A DNA stretch of 37,784 bases, taken from positions 1 through 37,784 of IMG/VR virus record IMGVR_UViG_3300042923_000881. One strand, 5' to 3'. Source of the DNA: a virus. Under the pieces are notes generated by a model. The model saw only the letters and a program-made list of their open reading frames with translations. It was not told the origin of the DNA and did no database searches. Made by a program: the position numbers and the translations under genes. Below, in pieces: positions 6,312 through 14,771 of the stretch (position 1 is the stretch's first letter; each line of letters starts with the position of its first letter).

Positions 6312-6818
6312 GTGGCCGGCCGCGGCCCCGCACCCAAGGCGCCCGATCAGCGCGCTCGCCGCAACAAGGACGCCGTCCAGCTACGCGTCCTGCCGGCGAC
6401 CGCCACCCGGCAGCCTTCCCTGCCGACGATCTACTTCGACGTCGAGATCGAGGACGCAGCCGGGAACAAGCAGGTCGTGAAGCGCCGGTTCAACTGGCCG
6501 ACCGCGACGCGCGGCTGGTGGGAGATGCTCGGCCAGCACCCGCTGGCGCCGGAGTTCACCGATCTCGACTGGTCGTATCTCGCGGAGACGGCGCTCATTC
6601 ACGCGCACTTCTGGAAGGGTGACATGCGCGTCGCCTCCGAGCTTCGGCTCCGCGAGGCCAAGTACGGCTTCACGCCCGAAGACCGCGCGCGCCTGCGGCT
6701 GCAGTTCGCGATCGCCAACACGGCCGAGATCGAGGCCAAGGAGCGCCTAGACGCGCACCAAGCGCCCGGGTCCGCGCGCGATCGCGCTCGCGGCATCACG
6801 CGGCGGGAGCCTGCCTGA
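6312..6818 (+). CDS. terS: Terminase small subunit
   Basis: A 168-residue protein. The N-terminus G-R-G-P-A-P-K ... R-A-R-R-N-K-D is typical of actinophage small terminases of the P27-like kind. The middle carries F-N-W-P-T-A-T-R-G-W-W-E-M-L and the C-terminus is helical and basic. It recognises the packaging site and loads the large subunit. GTG 6312 is the first start after an in-frame TAG and has no ribosome-binding site of its own; initiation probably depends on the ATG at 6294. Its stop overlaps the large-subunit ATG by one base (TGATG). Confidence 0.88.
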   Translation: MAGRGPAPKAPDQRARRNKDAVQLRVLPATATRQPSLPTIYFDVEIEDAAGNKQVVKRRFNWPTATRGWWEMLGQHPLAPEFTDLDWSYLAETALIHAHFWKGDMRVASELRLREAKYGFTPEDRARLRLQFAIANTAEIEAKERLDAHQAPGSARDRARGITRREPA

Positions 6819-8506
6819 TGCCGTGGATGCCACAGTCGGAGGATGACTTCCCGACGTTGGGCTGGCAGGTGGCCGATCAGATGGCGGCCTACCTCGGCCG
6901 TCCGGATGCCGGCGACGACGAGCGGTTCGATCCGTTCATCCTCACGCTCGAGCAGCAGGAGTTTCTCAACGAGCTGTACCGCATCGACCCGTTTACGGGG
7001 CGTCGGGTCGTCCACCGCTCGGCGCTGGTGCGTCCGCGTGGTTGGGGCAAATCCCCGTTCGTCGCGGCGATCATGATCAGCGAGGCGATCTTCGAGGTGG
7101 TGCCGGACGGGTGGGACGCCGACGGTCAGCCGGTCGGTAAGCCGTGGTCGAAGGTCCGCACGCCATACGTGGCGATCGCCGCGGTGTCGGAGGATCAGAC
7201 GAAGTACACCTGGGACCCGCTGCTGGAGATGCTCCGCCAGGGTTCGGCGGTCGACGAGTTCGACCTCGAGCCGATGGACTCGTTCGTCGCGCTGGAGCGC
7301 GGCCGCATCCAGCCGATCACCTCGTCGGCGACGACGAGCAAGGGCGCTAAGACGGTGGCAGCGTCGCTGGACCAGACCGAGACGTGGCTGAAGAGCAACG
7401 GCGGCGTGAAGCTGGCACAGGTGCTGCGCAACAACGCGACGAAGCTCGGCGGCGTGACGATCGAGACGCCCAACGCGTATGTGCTCGGTGAGCGGTCGGT
7501 GGCTGAGGCGTCGTTCCAGTTCTGGGACGACATCCAGTCGGGCAAGTACAAGAACCTCGAGGAGATCCGGTCGATCTACTTCGATCACCGGCCGGCGCCG
7601 GCGGACACGCAGATCGACGACATGGACTCGCTGGTGCACGGCCTGCGGGTGGCGTACGGCGACTCGTCGAAGCACCCCGACGGGTGTCTGCTGCACGAGC
7701 CGCCCTGCCCGCCCGGATGGTTCGACGTGCACCGCGGCGCCCTGGACTTCTTCGACACCGCCAACGACCCGGCCGTGATGCGCGCGGACTTTCTGAACCA
7801 GATCGACGCCGCGCGCGACGCGTTCGTGTCCGAGCCGGAGATGCGCGCGTGCGTCGACGCCGGCCGAGGCAAGACGATCAGCCGCACCGAGCCTGTCACG
7901 CTCGGCTTCGACGGCTCGGAGGGCCGCAAGGACAAGCACATCGCCGACTCCACGGTCCTAATCGGCTACTCGGTCACCCAGCGCCACTTCTTCACGATCG
8001 GCATCTGGGAGCAGCCGGACGGCCCCGCCGGCGAGGGCTGGCGGCCGCCGAAGCTCGAGATCGAGCAGGCGGTGGCGAAGGCCTTCAAGGACTACAACGT
8101 CGTCGGGTTCTACGCGGACCCGTCGGCGGGGTGGGCCGGCGAGGTGAAGCAGTGGGAGGCCACGCACCACAAGCGCCTGAAGGCGAAGATGAGCGTGCAG
8201 GAGCCGATCCGGTGGCGGCAGAAGGATGTCAGCCGGACCGTCGACACGTTCGACCAGCTCGAGTCCGCGATCCGGCAGGTCGACGTCACCTTCGACGGCG
8301 ACCCGACGATGATCCGGCACTTCATCCACGCCCGCCGCGACCCACGCCGCGGAGGCTACGTGCTGAAGAAGGCCGACGACAACCAGGACTACGGCAAGAT
8401 CGACGCGACCTACGGGGCCGCGTTCGCCTTCGCCGCCGGCAACGACGCAATCGGTAAGGGCGTCACCGCGCGCACCAGCTCGCGTCTGCCGCGACAGCTT
8501 CGATGA
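6818..8506 (+). CDS. terL: Terminase large subunit
   Basis: A 562-residue protein of typical length, the ATPase-nuclease motor that fills capsids. The N-terminal ATPase domain has a Walker A-like R-P-R-G-W-G-K-S-P at residues 72-80 and a Walker B region S-L-D-Q-T-E-T-W with D185. The C-terminal RNase H-like nuclease domain begins near T-L-G-F-D-G-S-E-G (D365), with a second acidic site in F-Y-A-D-P-S-A-G near residue 430. Coupled to the small subunit by TGATG. No sign of damage. Confidence 0.96.
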   Translation: MPWMPQSEDDFPTLGWQVADQMAAYLGRPDAGDDERFDPFILTLEQQEFLNELYRIDPFTGRRVVHRSALVRPRGWGKSPFVAAIMISEAIFEVVPDGWDADGQPVGKPWSKVRTPYVAIAAVSEDQTKYTWDPLLEMLRQGSAVDEFDLEPMDSFVALERGRIQPITSSATTSKGAKTVAASLDQTETWLKSNGGVKLAQVLRNNATKLGGVTIETPNAYVLGERSVAEASFQFWDDIQSGKYKNLEEIRSIYFDHRPAPADTQIDDMDSLVHGLRVAYGDSSKHPDGCLLHEPPCPPGWFDVHRGALDFFDTANDPAVMRADFLNQIDAARDAFVSEPEMRACVDAGRGKTISRTEPVTLGFDGSEGRKDKHIADSTVLIGYSVTQRHFFTIGIWEQPDGPAGEGWRPPKLEIEQAVAKAFKDYNVVGFYADPSAGWAGEVKQWEATHHKRLKAKMSVQEPIRWRQKDVSRTVDTFDQLESAIRQVDVTFDGDPTMIRHFIHARRDPRRGGYVLKKADDNQDYGKIDATYGAAFAFAAGNDAIGKGVTARTSSRLPRQLR

Positions 8507-8516
8507 GGGGGACCGT

Positions 8517-9857
8517 ATGGCGACCACGCCCGAGCAGTGGCTCCCGATCCTCGCGAAGCGCCTGGATGCTCGGATGCCGGAGATCCTGCGCCTGCGCATG
8601 TACTCCACCGACGGCAACGCCCCGATGCCCGAGATGGGCAAGAACACCAAGGAGTCTTGGGAGGCGTTCCAGAAGAAGGCCCGCACGAACTACGGCGGGC
8701 TCGGCTGCCAGTCGCTCGCGGGGCGCATCGTGCCGAAGGGTGTCCGCGTGGGCACCTCGCGCACGAGCCCCGCGGTCGAGGCGCTGAAGATCGTCTGGCG
8801 CGACAACCGGCTGGACGTCGTGTTCGCCGACGCGATCATGAACATGCTGTCGGTGCGGGTCGGCTACCTGGTGGTGGGCACCCGTGGCGGCAAGCCGATC
8901 ATCACGTCGGAGGCACCGGAGAAGGTCATCACCGCGCCCGATCCTGCGCAGCCGTGGCGGTCACGCGCCGCCATGCGCGCGTGGCGCGACCCGGACGTCG
9001 ACCGCGACTACGCCCTGGTATGGGTGCCCGGGATGCGCCAGCGGTTCTCCCGCTCGGTCAAGACCGACACCGGCACCATCCGCGGGACCATCGCCGGCGA
9101 CTGGGAGCCGGACGGCGAGGCCGAGGTGTACGACGGCCCCGTGCCGGTGTACGCGCTCGAGAACGAGAACGGCATGGCCGAGTTCGAGCCGCACATCGAC
9201 GTCATCGACCGCATCAACCTCGGCAAGCTGCAGCGCCTCGTCGTCACCGCGTACCAGGCGTTCAAGGCCCGCGCCCTCAAGAACCTGCCCGACAAGGACG
9301 AGCAGGGCAACGACATCGACTGGGGCAAGCGACTCGACTTCGCGCCCGGCGCCCTCATCGACCTGCCCGAAGGTATCGACGTGTGGGAGTCGCAGGCCGT
9401 CGACATCACGCCGCTGCTGTCCGGCGAGAAGCAAGACGCGCGCGACTTCGCTGCCGTCATGCGCACCCCGATCGACGTGTTCCTCCCCGAGGGGCAGAAC
9501 CAGTCGGCCGCCGGCGCCGCCAACGCGCACAAGGGCGAGATCCAGAAGGCCAAGAACCGCATCCAGCGCGCCCGCGGCCCGATGGAAGGCTCGCTGCTGG
9601 ACGCGCTGCGCATCCTCGGCCTCGACGAGGGCGAGACGATCCAGGTGCTCTTCGAGTCGCCCGAGCACGTGTCGATCACCGAGAAGGCTGCGGCGGCCGC
9701 GCAGGCCAAGGCGGCCGGCAAGTCTCTGCGGTGGATCGCGAAGAACATCTGGGGCATGTCGCCGGACGAGATCGACGAGGAAGAAGCCGACCTCGCCGCC
9801 GAGCAGCTCCAGACGCTGGCGCTGACGGGAGCAGCTGGTGTCGGGACCGAACTCTGA
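8517..9857 (+). CDS. Portal protein
   Basis: A 446-residue protein from ATG 8517, after GAGGGGG. Position after terminase, length and sequence (an N-terminal N-Y-G-G-L-G-C-Q-S-L, then I-D-R-I-N-L-G-K-L-Q-R and the C-terminal G-A-A-N-A-H-K-G-E-I-Q-K-A-K-N-R-I region) fit the SPP1 gp6-like portal family, the dodecameric ring at the capsid vertex. The end is alanine-rich and acidic. It overlaps the MuF gene by 20 bases, so the two are translationally coupled. Confidence 0.94.
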   Translation: MATTPEQWLPILAKRLDARMPEILRLRMYSTDGNAPMPEMGKNTKESWEAFQKKARTNYGGLGCQSLAGRIVPKGVRVGTSRTSPAVEALKIVWRDNRLDVVFADAIMNMLSVRVGYLVVGTRGGKPIITSEAPEKVITAPDPAQPWRSRAAMRAWRDPDVDRDYALVWVPGMRQRFSRSVKTDTGTIRGTIAGDWEPDGEAEVYDGPVPVYALENENGMAEFEPHIDVIDRINLGKLQRLVVTAYQAFKARALKNLPDKDEQGNDIDWGKRLDFAPGALIDLPEGIDVWESQAVDITPLLSGEKQDARDFAAVMRTPIDVFLPEGQNQSAAGAANAHKGEIQKAKNRIQRARGPMEGSLLDALRILGLDEGETIQVLFESPEHVSITEKAAAAAQAKAAGKSLRWIAKNIWGMSPDEIDEEEADLAAEQLQTLALTGAAGVGTEL

Positions 9858-10674
9858 TCAGATCACCGCGGCGTACATGGCTCGCTCCTCGCAGGTCCGT
9901 GACCGGGTGCTCACGTTCGCCACGGCCCTGTGGGGATCGTCCGCATCGCTCCGCGACGCCGACGTCGACCGCCTCGTAGCGCGGCTCGTGCCCGTCGTGG
10001 AGGGCGGGCAGCTGCAGGTTGCCAACCTGACGAACGCGTACATCCAGCGCGTGGCCGAGCTTGAAGGGCTCAAGGCGGCCGTGGCAGACGTCGACCGCGA
10101 CCAGGTGATCGGCTACCGCGGCGTGCCCGCCGCGGACGTGTACCGCCGACCTGCGGTCGCAACCTACTCGGCGCTCGCCACCGGCAAGTCGTTCTCCGAC
10201 GCCCGCGAAGAGGGTCTCCACCGGCTGGCATCCATCGTCTCGACCGACCTGCAGCAGGCACGCACACGCCAGGCGCGCGCCGGTTACGCGGTGGCCGGGT
10301 TCGATTACGCCGTTCGCGTGCTGTCCGGGGCCGAGAACTGCGCTCTCTGTGTGATCGCGTCGACGCAGCGGTATAACGCGGGCAGCCTCATGCCGATCCA
10401 TCCCGGATGCGACTGCGGGGAGCGGGGCGTCCGCGCCGGCCGCGACCCCGGGCAGGTCATCGACCAGAAGCTGCTCGACGCGGCCTACGCGCAGATCGAC
10501 GTCAAGCTCGCCGGCGGCGAGCCGTCACCCGAGCTCGGCCAGAAGCGCACCGCCGCCGGCAAGCCGCTGTCCGATCTCACCGACCTCATCATCACTCGCG
10601 AGCACGGCGAGCTCGGTCCCACGCTCACCTGGCGGCAGGACCACTTCACCGGACCCGACGCGCTCGCGGCCTGA
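9838..10674 (+). CDS. MuF-like minor capsid protein
   Basis: A 278-residue protein from GTG 9838, inside the portal end. The domain signature C168-x2-C ... S-x-x-R-Y ... L-M-P-I-H-P-G-C-D-C (C191, C193) is the MuF/SPP1 gp7 head-morphogenesis motif. These proteins sit inside the head next to the portal and are made in a few copies. The N-terminal 160 residues are helical. No toxin or nuclease domain is appended after residue 278, unlike some MuF polymorphic-toxin proteins. The position between portal and scaffold is canonical. Confidence 0.9.
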   Translation: MSGPNSDQITAAYMARSSQVRDRVLTFATALWGSSASLRDADVDRLVARLVPVVEGGQLQVANLTNAYIQRVAELEGLKAAVADVDRDQVIGYRGVPAADVYRRPAVATYSALATGKSFSDAREEGLHRLASIVSTDLQQARTRQARAGYAVAGFDYAVRVLSGAENCALCVIASTQRYNAGSLMPIHPGCDCGERGVRAGRDPGQVIDQKLLDAAYAQIDVKLAGGEPSPELGQKRTAAGKPLSDLTDLIITREHGELGPTLTWRQDHFTGPDALAA

Positions 10675-10679
10675 CACTT

Positions 10680-10741
10680 CCCGGCATCGCCGGGCAGCGG
10701 CTTCCCGAAACGGGATGCCGATCCATCACTCCGAAACGGGG
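10680..10741 (+). repeat. Three tandem mini-hairpins before the scaffold gene
   Basis: CCCGGC-ATC-GCCGGG (10680-10694), CCCG-AAA-CGGG (10704-10714) and CTCCG-AAA-CGGGG (about 10729-10741) stand in a row directly before the ribosome-binding site. The block 10731-10754 matches 6273-6296 upstream of the terminase leader at about 19 of 24 positions, ending in the ATG in both. Confidence 0.6.
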
Positions 10742-10751
10742 AACACCAAGC

Positions 10752-11237
10752 ATGTCCACCACCGACGACACCAACACCGACCCGCAGGCACCCGCCGACG
10801 ACGCGCCCGAGAGCGAGTGGAAGGCGTACGCGCGCCTGTGGGAGAAGCGTGCCAAGGAGAAGCCGAAGGTCTCCGACGAGGAGATCGCGTCCCTCCGCGA
10901 CAAGGCAGAGAAGTTCGACGCCGCCGAGCAGGCCAACCTGAGCGAGCTCGAGCAGTGGAAGAACCGGGCTGAAGCCGCTGAACAGTGGAAGGCCGAGCGC
11001 GAGTCGAAGGACTCCGCGGCCAAGCTCGCCGCCGACATCGCCAAGGAGAAGGGCGTGCCCGTCGGCGCGCTCCGCGGCACCACGCGCGAGGAGCTCGAGG
11101 CGCACGCCGACGAGCTGCTCACGTTCCTCCCGAAGCCCCCGGCCGCGCCGTCCGCGGACGGCCAGGGCGAGGGCGACCCCATCGGCAACGGTGACATGTC
11201 GGCAGACGACATCGTCGAGGCGGCAGTCGGCCGCTGA
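10752..11237 (+). CDS. Capsid scaffolding protein
   Basis: A 161-residue protein from ATG 10752. It is highly charged and almost wholly helical, with E/K/A-rich coiled coils at residues ~30-95 and an acidic, disordered P/G-rich C-terminus, the usual composition of tailed-phage scaffolds. Scaffold directs coat assembly and is expelled or degraded before DNA filling. The position directly before the major capsid gene supports this. No protease gene was seen beside it. The frame extends upstream to 10407 inside the MuF gene; the RBS and conserved start context favour 10752. Confidence 0.88.
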   Translation: MSTTDDTNTDPQAPADDAPESEWKAYARLWEKRAKEKPKVSDEEIASLRDKAEKFDAAEQANLSELEQWKNRAEAAEQWKAERESKDSAAKLAADIAKEKGVPVGALRGTTREELEAHADELLTFLPKPPAAPSADGQGEGDPIGNGDMSADDIVEAAVGR

Positions 11238-11252
11238 GGCATCCCCCGTAGA

Positions 11253-11267
11253 CGTTCGCCACGAACG
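11253..11267 (+). other. Small hairpin before the capsid gene
   Basis: CGTTCG-CCA-CGAACG, a 6-bp stem with a 3-base loop, in the 68-base leader of the major capsid gene. It is too short to be a clear terminator and may stabilise the mRNA or tune capsid translation. Confidence 0.4.
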
Positions 11268-11305
11268 CTCACGGGCTCATCGACACCCAGCGAAAGGGGT
11301 ACATC

Positions 11306-12547
11306 GTGGCGAACATCTTCGTGAAGGGGCAGAAGCTCGCGCAGACCGCGCTCGCGCTGCTCCGCAAGCAGGTGAAGGCCCCCGGGCTCTTCTCCTACAA
11401 GTTCGGCATCGCCGACTTCCGGGGCGCCGAGGGCGACGTCGTCAACGTCAAGCGCCCCGCCGTCCTCGTCGCGCGCGAGAAGCCGTGGCGAGGCGACGAC
11501 GCGATCGTCGTCGACCGCATCGCGAACTCGAAGATCCAGGTCGCGCTCAACCGGCACATCTACAGCGCGGTCGCGCTGTCGCCGGAGGAGGAGACCCTCG
11601 ACGAGATCGACTACGTCCGTGACGTGCAGGCACCCCAGGTGCAGGCGGTCCTCGACTTCTTCGAGAACATCGTCGTCGGCGCCCTGCGCGCCGCGTCGTT
11701 CGTCTTCGGCGTGACGTTCAACACGGCCTCCGGCAGCGCCGTCGAGAGCGACGCCCGCAAGGTCGCCGTCCGCGCCCGGAAGCTCGCCCAGAAGGCGCAC
11801 TGGCCGCTCACGGGCCGCTACTGGCTCGTCGGCGCGGACGTCTCCGAGGCGATCGCCACGCACGACAAGCTCCTCGAGGTCGACGCCGCGGGCCTGCCCG
11901 AGGCGCTCCGCGAGGGCGTCGTCGGCCGCCTCGGTGGCTGGACCATCGTCGAGCTCGACGCGCTCGCCGATGACGAGTCGTACTTCGTGCACGAGACGGC
12001 GATCGCGATCGCCAACGTCGCTCCCGCGGTGCCGAACGGTGTCGCCAAGGGCGGCGGTGTCGCGGCCGGCAACGGTCTCGCGGTCACGCAGCTGTGGGAC
12101 TATGACAGCGACCACCTCAAGGACCGCTCGATCGTGCACGCGTTCGCCGGTGCGACCGCTGTGCTCGACCCCGAGCAGGACTCGTCCGGCGCGATCGTCC
12201 GCGACGAGAACGACGAGGTCGTGATGAAGTTCCAGCGGGCGATCAAGGTCACCTTCGGCGCCGGCGGCTCCGAGAAGGCCAGCTACACGCTGACCATCAC
12301 GGGGGCGCCCACCGGCGGCACCTTCACGGTGACCGTCGACGGTCAGGAGACCGACGCGATCGCGTACAACGCGTCGAACGACACGATCGCATCCGAGATC
12401 AACGAGCTGACCGGTGTGTCCGGCGCGAAGGTCTCGGGCGGCGCGTTCCCCGCCAACGCGAAGACGCTCACGCTCAACGAGCGCGCCACGGTCTCCGCGA
12501 CCGGCTCGTTCACCGGCGGCAGCTCGCCCGCCATCGCGGCATCCTGA
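11306..12547 (+). CDS. Major capsid protein with C-terminal extra domain
   Basis: A 413-residue protein from GTG 11306, after GAAAGGGG. Residues 1-320 resemble the P22-type coat proteins of actinophages (HK97 fold), with E-E-T-L-D-E-I-D-Y-V-R-D-V-Q and V-G-R-L-G-G-W-T-I-V-E signatures. Residues ~325-413 form a beta-rich domain, Y-T-L-T-I-T-G-A-P-T-G-G-T-F-T-V-T-V-D-G-Q then I-A-Y-N-A-S-N-D-T-I. This decoration-like or Ig-like module is often fused to actinophage coat proteins and is likely exposed on the capsid surface. The gene is isolated by short leaders on both sides, fitting its high expression. Confidence 0.94.
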   Translation: MANIFVKGQKLAQTALALLRKQVKAPGLFSYKFGIADFRGAEGDVVNVKRPAVLVAREKPWRGDDAIVVDRIANSKIQVALNRHIYSAVALSPEEETLDEIDYVRDVQAPQVQAVLDFFENIVVGALRAASFVFGVTFNTASGSAVESDARKVAVRARKLAQKAHWPLTGRYWLVGADVSEAIATHDKLLEVDAAGLPEALREGVVGRLGGWTIVELDALADDESYFVHETAIAIANVAPAVPNGVAKGGGVAAGNGLAVTQLWDYDSDHLKDRSIVHAFAGATAVLDPEQDSSGAIVRDENDEVVMKFQRAIKVTFGAGGSEKASYTLTITGAPTGGTFTVTVDGQETDAIAYNASNDTIASEINELTGVSGAKVSGGAFPANAKTLTLNERATVSATGSFTGGSSPAIAAS

Positions 12548-12574
12548 CCGCGACCCGCTGAGAGGAGTCAGGGC

Positions 12575-13150
12575 ATGGCTGAGACCTACACCGCACTCGC
12601 GACGTCGGAAGATGTCGTGGCGGCGCTCGGCCGTGCCCTGACCACCTCGGAGGCGACAGGCGTGGACGCGAAGCTCGCAAAGGCCTCCGAGCTCTTCCGT
12701 GACGAGGCGCGTCGCAACTTCACCCCCGGACGCCGCACCACGCGGCTGAAGGTGCACGGCGATGAGGTGCTGCTGCCCGAGTCGCCCGTCGTGACCATCC
12801 ATGCGGTCACCGACGACGCCGGGGCCGCTGTGACCTACACGCGGTTCGGGACCATGCTCACCGTCGCGTGTCGATCGCAGTCCTTCGTGCGCGTCGACTA
12901 CAGCTTCGGCTCCGACACCGTGCCCGAGCTCGTCAAGACCACCGTCGCCGAGATGGTGGCCCGCACCTATGACGTCGACAAGCGCGCTCGTGCCGGCATG
13001 ACTCAGTTCCAGAAGACGGCCGGACCCTTCCAGGAGGGTGGCCAGTTCGCCGCGTGGGCAGTCGGCGGGCAGGTGCTGCTGTCCCCGGCCGACGCGGCCA
13101 TCGCACGCTCGTTCCGCGCCCCCCGCCTGCCGTCGACGGTGGTGCTCTGA
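12575..13150 (+). CDS. Head-to-tail adaptor (gp6-like connector)
   Basis: A 191-residue protein from ATG 12575 with an AGAGGAG site. T-S-E-D-V-V-A-A-L-G-R-A-L-T near the start, followed by a helical core and F-T-P-G-R-R-T-T-R-L-K-V-H-G-D-E-V-L-L-P, is the pattern of HK97 gp6-like adaptors, which form the ring under the portal. It is the first of four small neck genes whose order (adaptor, stopper, unknown/completion, terminator) is standard for siphoviruses. Confidence 0.85.
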   Translation: MAETYTALATSEDVVAALGRALTTSEATGVDAKLAKASELFRDEARRNFTPGRRTTRLKVHGDEVLLPESPVVTIHAVTDDAGAAVTYTRFGTMLTVACRSQSFVRVDYSFGSDTVPELVKTTVAEMVARTYDVDKRARAGMTQFQKTAGPFQEGGQFAAWAVGGQVLLSPADAAIARSFRAPRLPSTVVL

Positions 13151-13151
13151 C

Positions 13152-13487
13152 GTGGAAGGCGAAGCCGTCGTCGTTCACCGGCGCACTCAGAGCGGCACCA
13201 ACAGCCACAACCAGCCGATCTACACCACCGAGACCGAGATCGTCGAGAACGTGCTCGTGGCACCTGGCGCCGCGGCCGACGTCGTCGAGAATGCGCGACC
13301 GGACGGCACCACGATCGCGTGGACGCTCTACTTCCCGAAAGCCTTCGCCGGGTCGCTCCGCGGCGCACGCATCAGCGTGCGCGGCGAGACGCCGGCCCCA
13401 GTGATCGGCGACCCGAAGCCCTACCCCGACGAGGCAACCCCGACCGACTGGAACATGCCGGTCACGCTCGAGCGCACCGACGGATAA
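13152..13487 (+). CDS. Head-tail stopper (head-closure protein)
   Basis: A 111-residue protein from GTG 13152, one base after the adaptor's stop. It is beta-rich (E-A-V-V-V-H-R-R-T ... T-I-A-W-T-L-Y-F-P-K ... G-A-R-I-S-V-R-G-E), the compact beta-barrel pattern of SPP1 gp16/HK97 gp7-like stoppers that plug the portal after packaging. The frame is open upstream to 13038 inside the adaptor gene, so coupling chose the start. Confidence 0.8.
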   Translation: MEGEAVVVHRRTQSGTNSHNQPIYTTETEIVENVLVAPGAAADVVENARPDGTTIAWTLYFPKAFAGSLRGARISVRGETPAPVIGDPKPYPDEATPTDWNMPVTLERTDG

Positions 13488-13502
13488 GCGAGGAGATCTC
13501 AG

Positions 13503-13742
13503 ATGGCCGGAGAGGTGAAGCTCAACCTGCGCGGCCTGAACCAGATCATGCGCTCGGAGCCGGTGCAGGCGATCGTCAACGCGGAGGGCCGCCGCCTGGC
13601 GGCCGCCGCCGGTGCCGACTTCGAGTACGTCCCCAGCCCGCATCGCTGGATCGCCCGCGGCTACGTGCAGCCCGCCAACGCGCGCGGCGCACGGGAGCAG
13701 GCCCGCAACGCCGCGCTCGAGCGGGCGCTGGGGTCGCGATGA
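13503..13742 (+). CDS. Small neck/tail completion protein
   Basis: A 79-residue protein from ATG 13503, preceded by GAGGAGA. K-L-N-L-R-G-L-N-Q-I-M-R-S at the start and a basic A/R-rich helical end fit the short HK97 gp10-like proteins found between stopper and tail terminator in actinophages. Specific role is inferred only from position. It overlaps the next gene by 4 bases (ATGA). Confidence 0.75.
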   Translation: MAGEVKLNLRGLNQIMRSEPVQAIVNAEGRRLAAAAGADFEYVPSPHRWIARGYVQPANARGAREQARNAALERALGSR

Positions 13743-14107
13743 GCTTCGTCGACGCTGAGGCGATGGTGCTCGCGTTCCTGACGGACGCGCTCGACGGCGT
13801 CCCGGTGCACACCACCGTGCCCGACGCCCGCCCCGCCAAGTTCGTCCGCATGTGGCGCAACGGCGGCGCCGCGGTGAACCGTGTCGTCGACCGCCCGCAG
13901 ATCACCGTCGAAGCCTGGTCCGCTGACTCGGCCGACGCCGCGGAGCTCGCGAACCACTGCCGCGACCTGCTGCTCGGCAGCTCGGCGGCGATGCCGCTCG
14001 TCCGCGGCGTGACCGAGATCACCGGGCCCTACTCCGCCCCCGATGAGGCGACCGAGACGCCCCGCTACCGCTTCACGGTCGCATTGACCGTCCGCGCCAA
14101 GCGCTGA
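13739..14107 (+). CDS. Tail terminator protein
   Basis: A 122-residue protein from ATG 13739 (ATGA overlap). An alpha/beta pattern with F-V-R-M-W-R-N-G-G, R-P-Q-I-T-V-E-A-W and a closing P-R-Y-R-F-T-V-A-L-T-V-R-A strand is characteristic of lambda gpU-like tail terminators, the hexamer that ends tail-tube growth and docks to the head. The position directly before the major tail protein agrees. Confidence 0.85.
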   Translation: MSFVDAEAMVLAFLTDALDGVPVHTTVPDARPAKFVRMWRNGGAAVNRVVDRPQITVEAWSADSADAAELANHCRDLLLGSSAAMPLVRGVTEITGPYSAPDEATETPRYRFTVALTVRAKR

Positions 14108-14123
14108 CACCCATCGACACACC

Positions 14124-14174
14124 GTCCCCGACCAGACGCCGCGGACGCGCTTCTCCCGACGACGTGTCGGGGAC
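14124..14174 (+). terminator. Stem-loop between tail terminator and major tail genes
   Basis: GTCCCCGAC (14124-14132) pairs perfectly with GTCGGGGAC (14166-14174) across a 33-base loop, inside the 109-base gap. It may weaken readthrough or protect the 5' end of the major tail mRNA. Confidence 0.4.
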
Positions 14175-14216
14175 AACCGCCGGTCATGCCCGGCTCACAC
14201 GAAAGAGAAGACACAC

Positions 14217-14771
14217 ATGACCGTGAACGCAGAGCTCGCCCGCATCTACGGCGGGGATGCCGACGCCATCCACCTCGCGCCGCTCGGCACCACCCTGCCC
14301 ACGACCATCGACGGCACGCTCGACGCGGCCTTCGAGGACGTCGGCTGGCTGCACTCCGACGGCGTCACCGAGGCGCTCACCGGATCGGTGAACAAGGTCC
14401 GCGGCCACCAGGGCCAGGCGGTCGTCCGCACCCGCGTCACCGAGTCGGGAACGACGTACTCGTTCCACGCGCTCGAGACCAAGGAGCAGACCCAGTCCCT
14501 CCGCTACCACGAGAAGTCGGCCGCCACCGCCACGGGCGTCCGCACCGTGACCCGAGGCCCCGGCCAGCGCATCGCCGTCCGCGCCGCCGTCATCGACTTC
14601 TACGACGCCGACGACGACACGGTGCGCGAGCGGATCATCATCCCGCGCCTCGAGATCGTCCCCAACGGGGACCGCGTGTACGGCGGCAGCGACATCGCCG
14701 GCTTCCCGTTCCTCGGCGAGGTCATCGGCGACTACACGCACCTGTCGACCGACGTCGAAGGCGCCGCCTGA
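14217..14771 (+). CDS. Major tail protein
   Basis: A 184-residue protein from ATG 14217, preceded by AAAGAGAAG. The sequence is beta-rich, with D-G-V-T-E-A-L-T near residue 48 and E-I-V-P-N-G-D-R-V-Y near residue 145, as in actinophage tail-tube subunits. It polymerises on the tape measure to form the tube. Size, position and the flanking hairpins (14124-14174 and 14976-15010), which set it apart as a high-output gene, support the call. No Ig-like domain is attached. Confidence 0.9.
   Translation: MTVNAELARIYGGDADAIHLAPLGTTLPTTIDGTLDAAFEDVGWLHSDGVTEALTGSVNKVRGHQGQAVVRTRVTESGTTYSFHALETKEQTQSLRYHEKSAATATGVRTVTRGPGQRIAVRAAVIDFYDADDDTVRERIIIPRLEIVPNGDRVYGGSDIAGFPFLGEVIGDYTHLSTDVEGAA

Noticed and set aside
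6599-7939. 446-codon minus-strand frame opposite terminase
   Set aside because: Antisense shadow of the terminase large subunit gene.
10646-12802. Long minus-strand open frame opposite scaffold and capsid genes
   Set aside because: Arginine/valine/aspartate-rich mirror of a GC-rich coding strand; it crosses several well-supported genes and has no ribosome-binding site or recognisable domain.
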